Origin: Antedon bifida
Taxonomy: Eukaryota; Echinodermata; Crinoidea; Comatulida; Antedonidae
Assembly (NCBI GenBank): GCA_963402885.1
Contig: OY727093.1
Span: forward strand, 16,931,036-16,995,035
DNA length: 64,000 nucleotides
Direction: 5' to 3'
Below, in pieces: positions 50,590 to 59,991 of the stretch. The notes beneath the pieces were generated by a model. That model was not told the origin of the DNA and ran no database searches. It saw nothing but the letters and a program-made list of their open reading frames with translations. The position numbers and the translations under genes were made by a program. Each line of letters starts with the position of its first letter. The stretch's first letter is position 1.

Positions 50590-50702
50590 GTAAAGGTTTG
50601 TGATGATTCGATAAAACATTATCAAACTATAAGGCCAACGATCGTGGACTAGGTCTACGCTACAGTCAAGAAGGTAAAGTGCATCCTTCATGGTTCAACC
50701 TT
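50590..50702 (+). repeat. partial second copy of the TRIM pseudogene tail
   Basis: About 70 bases at 50631-50700 (starting AAGGCCAACGATCGTGGA) repeat the stretch at 50366-50433 inside the TRIM-like pseudogene. The preceding TGTGATGATTCGATAAA also occurs near 48866, upstream of the pseudogene. This looks like a duplicated copy with a large internal deletion. It ends about 35 bases before CEP290 exon 15. Confidence 0.7.
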
Positions 50703-50738
50703 CAACTTTAAAAAATAAATCACATGACATCACATTAC

Positions 50739-50888
50739 CTGCATAGCTTGAATCAACTGCTCATTAAGAGAGCTGATCACATCAGCACTAGTGACTGCCA
50801 TGGAAGCAGGCAGGGGTATCTGTTGTACTGTTACTGCTCCCTTTCCAATCTCACGAAGCATCACAACCTCAGCGTCAAGTTTTACAAT
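50739..50888 (-). CDS. CEP290: CEP290 exon 15 of window
   Basis: 150 bp, phase 0 to 0. It contains IPLPASMAVTSADVISSLNE, matching the human non-coiled linker DLPDGIAPSSASIINSQNE. The donor is GTAATG. Confidence 0.95.
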
Positions 50889-51294
50889 CTAAAGAAAAAT
50901 TTAATAATCAGAAATCATGTTGTCATGGCATAGTTGTCAAGTTTGAACTGGAAGCAACTCAACTGCTCTCACGCACACTGGTTCCTCTATCATGTATGAA
51001 TCTCATGTATGATGGGTAAGCACAACTAGTTACGATCAGTTATGTGTCAACATACGCTATCGTGCACAATAGATCCTCTTTCATGTACGAATCTCATGCA
51101 GGATGGGTAATCACGAAAAGTTACGATCAGTTTCATGTCAACATAAGCGCTTGTTGCATTTGCTCAAAAGTCAAAATGAGTGCTCTAGCGCAATTCATTT
51201 CTTTTAGAGTGACATGCGTTATAAGGTGCAGAATTGGGAAACTTGCTTGGTGATGTGTGCAAAAAATTATGATCATGTTACACCATTGTTAAAA

Positions 51295-51620
51295 GCCATG
51301 GAGTCGCGTGTTCAATTTAAGATCCTGCTGCTGGTGTTCCGATGCCTAAATAGTTGCGCTCCCAAATAGAAAGTGAGAACTAAGATCTAGTCATCAGGTG
51401 CTACTGGACATTCCGAGGAGCAAACATAGTTGGGGAAATCGGACTTTCAGTATTGCTGGACCTAGGCTCTGGAATCACCTACCTTTGAACATTAAACATT
51501 ATTATTGAGCACCTTTAAGTCACTACTCAAAACTCACATTTTCTGATATTTTTGGCAGCGCCATGAGCAATGACTGAATGAATGGCGCTATATAAATCGA
51601 ACGATTGATTGATTTCGCAT
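51295..51620 (+). mobile_element. 3' fragment of a CR1/L2-like LINE
   Basis: Broken plus-strand frames encode the typical LINE C-terminal region (RVQFKILLLVFRCLN, then NRTFSVAGPRLWNHLPLNI). A short 3' end follows with GGCGCTATATAAAT and then GATTGATTGATT, the usual terminal simple repeat. It is heavily 5'-truncated and contains stops. It is antisense to CEP290. Confidence 0.8.
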
Positions 51621-51746
51621 TTTACTAACAACATTTTTTTTCTTTACCACCTACAGTTTCTTTCACTACCAATCACAAAAGAGCATATCCATTGGCATTG
51701 CTAAATTATGTGTGCAACGAAGGTATTGGCTCTAAACACAACTCAC

Positions 51747-51911
51747 CTTACTGTTTGCCTTTTCCACCTCAAGCCTAGCTTTTTCATAATCTGTTCTAGC
51801 CTGGCGTAGCTCCCTACGCAATTCTTCATTCCTCCCAGTTAACTGGTCAACCTGAGCCTTAAGGTACACCTGGGCCTCATATTTACCATCCACTGTTTTA
51901 GCCTCCATCAT
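51747..51911 (-). CDS. CEP290: CEP290 exon 14 of window
   Basis: 165 bp, phase 0 to 0. It contains LKAQVDQLTGRNEELRRELR, almost identical to human. The donor is GTGAGT; a GTAAGG five bases upstream is also present but would shift the frame of exon 15, so the distal site was chosen. Confidence 0.95.
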
Positions 51912-52221
51912 CTATGAAAAAGGAACAGACAGCATGTAATCGAATCAAAAATAGACTGTATACCATTATCTTAAAACAAAAACAAACAATAATTGCAGTT
52001 CCCATAGCTAAGAGTTCAAGTAAAAGTTAAGGTTCAAATAATATAATAATCCAGCAGAGGCTATGTGAGCAGAGCCTTGACTTAAAAGACAGGAATTCGA
52101 CAGAGTACCTCTCTCTACACTTCACTTTAGCAGAATATTAACACAAGAATCCTATTAATGAATGAATTCACCACATAGTCACATAGTGGTGTGAAGCTCC
52201 AAGGTGCAACACTACACTTAC

Positions 52222-52443
52222 CGCCAGAATTTTCTCCAATGTTGGGACATGCATGTATGCATCACGACCCCCTGGCTTTGTACTGCTCTCTTTCAGGGAC
52301 ACCAGAATCTCTTTCATTGCTCTGCCTAGCTTGTCATTCTCTTCTGTTAGGTCTTTATTTTTTTCTTCCAACTCAGCAGCTTTAGCTCTAAACTTGTCTG
52401 AAAGTTTGTCTGCTTTTTCTAGTTCCTTTTCCATTTGTACGGC
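52222..52443 (-). CDS. CEP290: CEP290 exon 13 of window
   Basis: 222 bp, phase 0 to 0. It contains NDKLGRAMKEILVSLKES and ends LEKILA before GTAAGT, equivalent to human NKQLEEGMKEILQAIKEM and SLERLVNAI. Confidence 0.93.
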
Positions 52444-52669
52444 CTACAAATAATGTACATTTTATTTTTAATGAACCAGAATTGAAAAGATGGCCATAAA
52501 GAGAAAAAGTGCTGTTACAGAGCATTTAAGAATCATGATATGCCCAACCGTCATTTAACATGTGCTGCCTAATCAATCCAATGACAAGGTAAAAAAATAT
52601 AAAAATTATTTATGGGGAGCAAGTCATCAGCTGATATGATTTTGTATTATTATGATTATATAACACTTA

Positions 52670-52876
52670 TTCCTGTAATTTGATTGGACGATTGTGGATC
52701 ACATGGTGTGCAATAGTACGTACTATTTAACGATCATGAAGTAGTACTTTTTCATTTTTTTCGAGTACGGGAACAGAATCTATTATTACATAAAATTCTA
52801 TTTCTTCACTCAGACTTCTATAGCCTCGTAAAAATAGAATTTCATCTTTCACCTCATGAAATTGTTTGTACCATTA
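52670..52876. repeat. second copy of the CACCTCATGAAATT repeat
   Basis: TTTGATTGGACGATTGTGGA, TCACATGGTGTGCAATAGTA and a terminal TTTCACCTCATGAAATTGTT. It lies in the intron between exons 12 and 13, ending 65 bases before exon 12. Confidence 0.6.
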
Positions 52877-52940
52877 CACTCATAAGTATTCATTATTTGT
52901 ATAATATATTATTACCATAATTAAAAATCTTAATACTTAC

Positions 52941-53097
52941 TTTAACTTTGATAGAATCTGATGGTTCTGCTGACTTGGCCTCACTCATGAACTTGGTGAC
53001 TGTATCAGATAACTTGGTCTTGCGGCCATGTTTAATGTCTTCAGTAAACTCATCAATGGCTACCATTTCATCTGCTGTTAAGCCAAGTGCGACAGCT
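52941..53097 (-). CDS. CEP290: CEP290 exon 12 of window
   Basis: 157 bp, phase 2 to 0. It contains GLTADEMVAIDEFTEDIK. The human counterpart is the less coiled GLTTEDLNLTENISQGD region. The donor is a consensus GTAAGT. Confidence 0.9.
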
Positions 53098-53393
53098 CTA
53101 CAAAGAAATATAAACAAACATATAGTCAGTTTTCACAAATGGGTTAAGTTTGAATTTGAATTTGTTATTTATTTTATTTAGTTTTTAACAAATTCTGAAT
53201 CAAACTCTATTTGCCAGATATATCGGCACAGAAGACATACACATAACAAAATATCAAACTTTCTATAAAGGCAATGTACTTTTTGCTGTTAACTCTCAAC
53301 TGGTAACAGTTTTTTCTAATTTAGCATTGGTGAAAGCATTTCTTATGTCAAAACCTCACTACCATCTTAATTTTCTAGTCATTTGACCTTCAC

Positions 53394-53660
53394 CTTTGAC
53401 CTCGTTGTGCCGCCAGTATACGAATCTGCTTTTTCAGGTTAAGACGTTCCTCTTCTAAACGCTCAACTTCTTTCATTAGGACTTGGTTCATGGCACGGTC
53501 TTGTTGCTGCACAACAGCACGGTTCTTTTTAAAGTCTGTCAGATCCACTGGTTCCTTAGGATCTAGGCCAAGTCTTTCTCTCAGATCTTCATTTTCTTCC
53601 ATGAGGTCATTCATCTGCAGTTCCAATTTGTTTGTATGCTGTGTAACTTGCTCAATGTTT
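53394..53660 (-). CDS. CEP290: CEP290 exon 11 of window
   Basis: 267 bp, phase 2 to 2. It contains [19 protein letters not shown], nearly the human ENEALRERVGLEPKTMIDL, and ends ...AAQRGQ plus AG before a GTGAAG donor. It is one of the best conserved parts of the protein in this window. Confidence 0.95.
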
Positions 53661-54001
53661 CTTAAATGAAATAAGAATTATTAAATGCCAACAGAGAGAA
53701 AAAAGGAGTATAAAAGAAAAGAATTTTATTTAGCTTTATTAATAGGCATATTGTTGTACACATCTGAAATCTGTAAATATGTGCTATCTAGGTGCACTCC
53801 AAACTTGAAATATTTTGGAAAGGGTTGAGCAGTAAGGTCTAAGCATTGTGGTCACATTGATTCTTAATTGTGCATATCCTATGAACAAGGCATTGAGAGT
53901 AACTGTGCCTAACAGGTCTTGAACCAATTCCTCACATGCTAGTTTTATATTCTTTACCATACACCTCACCACCAATTCTTCTAAATGGTATTATTCCCTA
54001 C

Positions 54002-54072
54002 CTATCTCTTATTGAAATCTGTCGTTTGCATTCTTTAATCTCTTGAACTGCTTCTGCTAGACCATATTCTCC
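54002..54072 (-). CDS. CEP290: CEP290 exon 10 of window
   Basis: 71 bp, phase 0 to 2, encoding GLAEAVQEIKECKRQISIR (human GLEDAVVEIKNCKNQIKIR). The donor is GTAGGG; the split codon is completed by exon 11. Confidence 0.93.
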
Positions 54073-54382
54073 CTGTAAACAAAATATAAAATGAAAGAAT
54101 GCTTAATTTTAAAAACCATTATAACCTGTAAGCTCAATACTTTGGCGAATTTTAGAGGTCTACCCAGAAACATCATCTCAAGCCTCCAAACTCTGAAAAA
54201 TGAAATATCAGGAGAATTTAAGAGAAAAGCCAAACAAAAGAGGATAAAACAAAATATCTTAGGCATTTCTATTTATATAGGTATAATGCCATGCACTTTC
54301 CAAGTGTAGCAAGGTGTTGGGCCAATGTATTTTTACTTTTAATTGAAAAACTAGAGGTTAGTAAATAATAATAAGCACTTAC

Positions 54383-54552
54383 AGATTCATACTCTCTCAT
54401 TCGTGCAAGAGCATCATTAAGTTGTTGATCTTTCTCGCGAGCATCTTGCTCAGCATGACGAGTACGATCATCTGCAGACTTGACATCGTCCTCTTGAGCA
54501 CGTAGTGTGTCTCTCATCTGACGAATTGTGTTCTGTTGTCGAATAGATGGAG
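54383..54552 (-). CDS. CEP290: CEP290 exon 9 of window
   Basis: 170 bp, phase 1 to 0. It contains DAREKDQQLNDALARMREY, matching human DAREKDKELVEALKRLKDY. The donor is a consensus GTAAGT. Confidence 0.95.
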
Positions 54553-54948
54553 CTAGAAAATTTTAAGCTTAAATAAGATATATAATAACAAAACAGATTT
54601 TTTGCATGGATTGTCATTATTAATTAACTACCAGTGGTTTAGACCATTGTAAGAAGAGTGACACATTTTTTTCAATCTTGTTAATATATATTTTGAATAA
54701 TATATAAAGAAAATGTGGTTTAAAACTGTGCAACTCCGATAATGTTGATATTTTATGTCTATATGCATGTGTGCAAAAGATTAACTTGTATATTGAACAA
54801 ATATACAAATGCTCATTTTTATAATATAGAAAATAAGATAAATCATGGTTACAGAAAAACAAAACAGGAAATATGTTGACTTCCAGCTCTGCCACCAAAA
54901 CATTTTCAGAAGTTTATGACTGGAGAAATACTTTTGTATCTTACACAC

Positions 54949-55072
54949 CTCCACCAGCTTTGGCTTGTTCCTTCAAATCTTCTAGTTCTTCTGTCACTCT
55001 GTTGAATTCATCTGTATATGTCTCCAATTGGTCTCTCAAGCCTTGGATCACTTTGTTCTTTTCTTCTACTGC
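54949..55072 (-). CDS. CEP290: CEP290 exon 8 of window
   Basis: 124 bp, phase 0 to 1. It contains QGLRDQLETYTDEFNRV and ends GGTGGAG, with donor GTGTGTAAG. A second GT four bases further on is possible, but only this choice keeps frame with exon 9. Confidence 0.9.
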
Positions 55073-55277
55073 CTAAAAGATTTAACAAAAAGAAGAGTTG
55101 AATGTATAGTAAGTTATTATATAAATAATGAATAGATGGCATATACATACATGTTGGTTTTCAAAATGAGCAAAATATCTTTTGAGACATGCAATGTAAA
55201 AAATAATCATGAGGATGGATCCAAATGATGCTGGACATATGATACAATCAGCCAATCAAAATGCAAGGACAAATTAC

Positions 55278-55400
55278 CTGCTGTAACATGGTGATACTCG
55301 ACTTCTCTGTGTCCATCTGAGATGCCATGATCTGGTTTTTCTGCTCTTGAATCACTCTGTTTAGGTCATTAATTTCATCATCCTTTTCACTCAATACAAT
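55278..55400 (-). CDS. CEP290: CEP290 exon 7 of window
   Basis: 123 bp, phase 0 to 0. It contains SEKDDEINDLNRVIQEQ (human SSKDDEIIEYQQMLHNL) and ends MLQQ before GTAATT. Confidence 0.95.
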
Positions 55401-55501
55401 CTAATAATGTTTAAAAATATGAAACAGCATATCAAAAGAATAAGAACATTTGATGAACATTTAATTGAAATGTCTGTACTAATTCATGTGGTGGAGCTTA
55501 C

Positions 55502-55591
55502 TTTCCACTCCTCGACTTTCCGGTTGACCGCCTCCATGACCTCATCATCGCCACTTGACTGCTGCTGCATCTGGGTGGTCTGATCATGAAT
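55502..55591 (-). CDS. CEP290: CEP290 exon 6 of window
   Basis: 90 bp, phase 0 to 0. It encodes an N-terminal Q-rich stretch and DDEVMEAVNRKVEEWK, matching human DDPIMVAVNAKVEEWK. The donor is GTAAGC. Confidence 0.95.
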
Positions 55592-55858
55592 CTAAAAATG
55601 ATAATCAAAGAATACATATCAATATAATATGTTGACTGGCATGTTTACCGATACTAAACATTGTCAACCATTAGTCTAGGCAATCTAGCATTTTAAATCA
55701 AATTGCAAACAAAGTTTTAATTTTTAATTGAACAAATATGATGATGGGATGAAATTCTACAAATCACTCCTTGGTCACACCTTGGAAACATATGCTGATT
55801 AGCTGAAATATACAAATTAGGCAAAAAATATAGGGCACCAAAACCACTAATATCTTAC

Positions 55859-56041
55859 CTCTTTCCTAAGGATTTCATTCTCCCTGCGGATGTTCTCTGT
55901 GACCGTGTCAGACTGCTGGAGAACAAGTTTAAGCTTGTCATAGTCTTCTGTCATGGACTCCATCTCATCTACTGCTTTGCGCAACTTTACAGACATGTCC
56001 AGGACTTGAGCTTGCATCTTATCATTTGCATCGGTCAGATT
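55859..56041 (-). CDS. CEP290: CEP290 exon 5 of window
   Basis: 183 bp, phase 0 to 0. It contains MESMTEDYDKLKLVLQQSD, equivalent to human MEKMTDEYNRMKAIVHQTD, and ends ILRKE before GTAAGA. Confidence 0.95.
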
Positions 56042-56455
56042 CTAGACAAAAAGAAAGAAACTGTTTGAAGCAAGAAATATCATTTTCTTATAATGTAAAC
56101 TCGTATAATAATATACACAGATATTTTTGCAGCTAGCTTCCTCATTGTCTTGTGGGGGTAACCTTTAAGTTAACATTATTAGTTTAAATGATACAATAAT
56201 AAATATTATAATGTACAATGCATATTTCCATCCATAGAGAGAATTAAAGAATAGGAGTTAGCTTCAGAAAAAAAAGGAATTAAAAGTAAATTTGTGATAG
56301 AGATTTTTGCAATAAGAGAAAATGTCAATATGGGTTGAAATGTAGTATTAATATTACTCTTTATTTGGTAAAAAAAACAACCACCTGAATATAGGGACTA
56401 TACAGTTTTAAAAGATGGCAACATAGATCTGCAATAAAATAACATCAAACCTTAC

Positions 56456-56608
56456 TTGTATCTCCTCTAACTGCTCATTAAGTTCACTGTTTTTCTTTCT
56501 TAGTTTTTCCTGGACATCAAAATCATCACCACGTTTCATGATTAAACTCTCTCGCTGCGATTCAAGCTGACGTTGATAGTCTCGAAGGTCATGCCTCAAC
56601 GCATCATT
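56456..56608 (-). CDS. CEP290: CEP290 exon 4 of window
   Basis: 153 bp, phase 0 to 0. It begins NDALRHDLRDYQRQLESQ and ends in EEIQ before a GTAAGG donor. It matches human NEQLCQDIIDYQKQIDSQKE through YLDEIQ and is coiled-coil throughout. Confidence 0.95.
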
Positions 56609-56822
56609 CTAGAACATTTGAGATTGAACAATGATTATTATGACATCATTATCAACAGTGGTGTGTTGGTAGTCTGAGATATATCTGTTTATATAATTAT
56701 TCTTTCCATTACCATTACTATGCAAACATTTTGCAAATAAAGTGACTTCTAAAATATATGATAATAAAAGGTATCCTTCTTGTTCATTGTAAAGTGTCTG
56801 AAAATGGTTGATTTTAAAATAA

Positions 56823-57060
56823 TTTTTTTTTTTTGTACCATATTTATTGAGGGTGATCCATCCAGCAATTGCTGATCATTAGGGACCCTCAGAGGCAAAC
56901 ATATACACAAGATGCTCTACATAAACAAAGTCATATTACAAGTCTTTGGGAGTGGAGTTTTAATTTTGTCCTTAGAAAAACTCCTGACATGTGACGGGAC
57001 TCGAACCCAGGACCCTTGGAGTGGTAGCCAAGCATCATAACCACATAAGCCACAACTCTA
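56823..57060 (-). mobile_element. tRNA-derived SINE
   Basis: On the minus strand, a tRNA-like head has an A-box-like TGGCTTATGTGG (57041-57052) and a perfect B-box GGTTCGAGTCC (56997-57007) spaced as in a tRNA gene. It is followed by about 170 bases of non-tRNA body and an A-rich tail (poly-T at 56823-56834 on the plus strand). The head lacks a foldable acceptor stem, so this is a SINE rather than a tRNA gene. It sits sense to CEP290 and ends only 26 bases from the 3' boundary of exon 3. Confidence 0.8.
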
Positions 57061-57086
57061 TTAAAATATTTTTTATTTATAATTAC

Positions 57087-57140
57087 ATCTTTCTTAAGTT
57101 CTCGTGCATCTGCTTCTGCATCTGTTGCTCGTTGGTTGAA
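57087..57140 (-). CDS. CEP290: CEP290 exon 3 of window
   Basis: 54 bp, phase 0 to 0, encoding FNQRATDAEADARELKKD. It has a pyrimidine-rich TTTTTTCAG acceptor and a GTAATT donor. It corresponds to the human segment LALRNEEAENENSKLRRE. A SINE copy lies directly downstream in the intron (56823-57060). Confidence 0.88.
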
Positions 57141-57272
57141 CTGAAAAAGACCAAAGGATTTCAAATTCATATTTATGATAGAAATACAGTGAGGATGAAA
57201 TGATTATTGTAATTATCATCGCATTTGTTTGTGTTTAAAGTTTTGTTTTCTTTCTAAGTGTTTAATATTTAC

Positions 57273-57419
57273 CCTTTCAACTTCTTTCTGTTCTTTTTCT
57301 AACTCCCTCTCCTTGTCTCGGATTTCCCCCTGCATAAGGTCAACCTGTCGGGTCAGTTCTTGTATCTCTGTCTGCAACATACGCACATCTCTGGAACCGC
57401 CACCTGACTCGCCCATTCT
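57273..57419 (-). CDS. CEP290: CEP290 exon 2 of window
   Basis: 147 bp, phase 0 to 0. It starts RMGESGGGSRDVRMLQTEIQ and ends in a heptad-rich E/K segment ...EVER before a GTAAAT donor. It matches the human segment AGGRDTRFLRNEICQLEKQL. A methionine follows the acceptor but it is internal, not a start. Confidence 0.93.
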
Positions 57420-57610
57420 CTACAAATGTTATTTATTTATTTTTTCAAATATCCATAAAATCACAGAGAAAAACTGAATTGCTTAAGAATTACAAAAATA
57501 TAGATATATAGAAATAAACATCAATACAAACATACAATACAAAATTACATTACAAAAGTGAAATATTTAAAAATTGAGTATAGTTTTCTATGAATATATA
57601 TATATATATT

Positions 57611-58847
57611 AATTTTTGGAAATGACCATTACCTTCAAATTCATGGCACAGCGATGGGCACAAAAATGGCGCCATCTTTTGCAAATTTATTTATGGGACA
57701 ATTTGAGGCCAATTTTCTGTCCCTCCAACCAAACAAACCACTTGTTTGGTTTAGATACATTGACGACATCTTCATGATCTGGACCCATGGTGAAGATAAT
57801 TTGGAATCTTTTCTTCTCAATATTAATGCAGCCCACCCAACTATCAAATTTACAGCTACCAAATCCACTAGTAGCGTTGATTTTTTGGACACTATAGTGA
57901 CCATAGAAAATGGTACACTCAAAACTGACCTATTCCGTAAACCCACGGATAAAAATATGTACCTGCTTCCTAGCAGTTGTCACCCCCGACACTGTACTAA
58001 AAACATACCGTACAGTCAAGCATTACGTATCAGACGTATCTGTTCTTCAGATTTAGATTTTCAGAATCGTACCGAAGAACTAACCGGACATCTCCGGAAT
58101 AGACATTACAAGAAGGAATACATCGAAACTGCTATAAAGAAAGCAAAGGATATTCCTCGATGTCAAACACTGACGTACAAACCATGTCAGCCAAAAAAAT
58201 CGACCAGAGTGCCATTGGTCACAACCTACCACCCTAGGTTGCCTCCATTACGGGCTATTATTGAGAAACATATGCCCATTCTACAGTCCACAGAACGTCT
58301 CAGGACTGTTTTTCCGGAACCACCCATTATTGCATTTCGTAGACCTCCCAACCTTCGTGATATATTAGTCAGATCCAAATTTAAGAGTAAAATTAACTCT
58401 CATGACAGCCAAAATTTGGGCAGCCACCTTTGCGGCAAATCTTGCAAAACTTGTTCATTGGTTGATTCTACTGAAAAATTTCAGAGTAACCAAACTGGCC
58501 GCATTTTTCGGATAAGACAATCAATTAATTGTCTAACCAAAAACGTCATTTATCTCATATACTGTAATATTTGTGGCAAACAGTACGTCGGAGAAACAAA
58601 AAACACTCTCCGTATGAGAATGACACAACACAGATCAGCTATCAAAACATTAAAGCTTGATCAACCTGTAGCCGAACATTTTAATTCAGCTGGTCACTCG
58701 ATCGCAAATTTCAGAGTTATTGCAATAGACCACGACGTCAAATGGAGCGACAAAACTCGCAAAGACAAAGAAAACCACTGGGAATTACTACTTAAAACCA
58801 CAAAACCTTTTGGACTTAACATTAGGAACATACTCCCAGATCGGTAA
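57611..58847 (+). mobile_element. Penelope-like retroelement ORF, 5'-truncated RT plus GIY-YIG
   Basis: An open frame entering from an AT repeat and running about 410 codons to a TAA at 58845. It begins in the middle of the reverse transcriptase with YLQIHGTAMGTKMAP, followed by the catalytic FRYIDD box (about 57749-57766) and the thumb region. A C-terminal GIY-YIG endonuclease follows (about 58545-58720; VIYLIYCNICGKQYVGET, then R and H/E residues). RT fused to a C-terminal GIY-YIG nuclease is diagnostic of Penelope-like elements. The N-terminal fingers and first RT motifs are missing, so the copy is 5'-truncated, but what remains has no stop and may be young. It is antisense to CEP290, in the intron between exons 1 and 2. 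Confidence 0.93.
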
Positions 58848-59230
58848 AATTATTCCATTGACTACCAAAATTTAAGTTTCAATATTAACCACCATTTTAG
58901 CTTTTTTTAGTTCCAGTCCAAAATTGTTTATATCTCTACCAAGCTACCTTCTTTGTTTTCTACTCTTATTCAGTCTCCACCCACTATTCAACACGCTGTT
59001 TCTATTGTTATATTTCTTTTATTCCTGTCCACCCAGGCAGCACTTGCCAACTCATATGCTATGACTTTATCCAAATTCCCTCACTTGCACTGATGAAGGG
59101 CTAGTGTTGCCCGAAAGCTCTGCTAACTTTTCTGGCTGTTTACTTTATCGTTTTGATTTAGCTTTTCGCTTTTTTTATTTGTATCTCCATTGAGATCCAG
59201 CCATTTTTTTCAGTAATTTGCCTTTGGATT
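58848..59230 (+). mobile_element. 3' non-coding end of the Penelope-like element
   Basis: The downstream region of the element, pyrimidine-rich, containing the hammerhead-like core at 59090-59125. The element probably ends near 59230. There a 14-bp TATATATATTAATT (59231-59244) repeats the sequence at 57601-57614 just before the truncated 5' end, a plausible target site duplication, although it is low-complexity. Confidence 0.65.
59090..59125 (+). ncRNA. hammerhead-ribozyme-like motif in Penelope 3' region
   Basis: The sequence shows CTGATGA, then a GGGC/GCCC hairpin, then GAAA, a minimal GC-TCT-GC stem, and TA. That order (CUGANGA, stem II, GAAA, stem III, UH) is the hammerhead core known from Penelope-like elements. 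One extra A precedes stem II and I see no convincing stem I, so it may be degenerate. Confidence 0.45.
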
Positions 59231-59935
59231 TATATATATTAATTGTGATACAAATTGAAGAACAGTTATTGCACATTAAAAATAGAGAAAACTAACATTC
59301 TGCTGCTTAAAAAATAACCAATTTATCAGGATGGTTATATAGTCTACAGAAACTTCTATTGTATTAGTAAACGACAACATATTTTGCACCAATCATTTTA
59401 TCCATAACCAGGGTTACATCACAAAATCTATTGGGTGTTTTAAACTGTCTATATGAGAACGTTACTACCGGCTTTGCAAGTTTGTTGATGCTGCTCCCTC
59501 GAGAGAGCACAAACTATGTTTAATGGGTCACTCAAACTCAATTCAACCAATGACTTACCTAATTGGACTACAGTTTGAAAAGCATTTTCTTACAAAATAT
59601 GGAAAAACATTTTTGGATATTTGATAGCTTACATAGCAAAGTATATTTTCCATTTAAAAAATATGCCATAAAAAGACAGCAGTGGTTAAATTAAAAATAT
59701 TGTTATGTTAGAGAAAAATTACCATACATTTTATCAAACCGATATAACTACATTTTTATATTCCCCTCATATCCAATGGTATCTTTGCTAAAATTGAGCC
59801 ATAAATAAGAAAAATATGGACGGTTTAAATAGACTGCAGTATCAGATTACTTGTTAAAATTAGATTATTGGAAAAACAAAAACAAAATTGCATGTTTTTC
59901 GTAGAACAAAACAAAATTCTTTTTAATGATCTTAC

Positions 59936-59991
59936 TCTCAATCTTGTTACTTCATCTTCCAGGTCTCGTATTTGATCCATTAAATCTTGTT
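59936..59991 (-). CDS. CEP290: CEP290 exon 1 of window
   Basis: 56 bp. It enters with two bases of a split codon and then encodes QDLMDQIRDLEDEVTRLR, ending in phase 0. The acceptor is a TTTCAG and the donor a GTAAGA on the minus strand. It lies just upstream of the residues matching human 'AGGRD', so it corresponds to about human residues 75-95. Earlier exons were not found to the right. Confidence 0.8.

Larger units (their letters stand above)
4299..59991 (-). other. CEP290: CEP290 gene locus, internal part (37 exons)
   Basis: This is the gene span for the minus-strand CEP290 orthologue; the exons are listed separately and numbered 1-37 in transcription order within this window. CEP290 is a very long, almost wholly coiled-coil centrosomal and ciliary protein. 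It bridges microtubules and membrane in the transition zone and controls entry of proteins into cilia; human mutations cause Joubert, Meckel and Senior-Loken syndromes and Leber amaurosis. Every exon here has an AG acceptor and a GT donor on the minus strand. Exon phases are compatible throughout, and the joined reading frame (1821 codons) stays open and collinear with human CEP290 from about residue 75 to 1855. The start codon and the C-terminal third are outside the window. Alignment to human was done from memory, so residue numbers are approximate. Confidence 0.95.

Noticed and set aside
56980-57060. Functional tRNA gene on the minus strand
   Set aside because: A- and B-box-like motifs are present but the acceptor stem does not pair, and a body plus A-rich tail follow. 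It is a SINE head.
57641-57946. 101-residue minus-strand open frame in the sense direction of CEP290
   Set aside because: It is the antisense shadow of the Penelope reverse transcriptase and has no match to CEP290.
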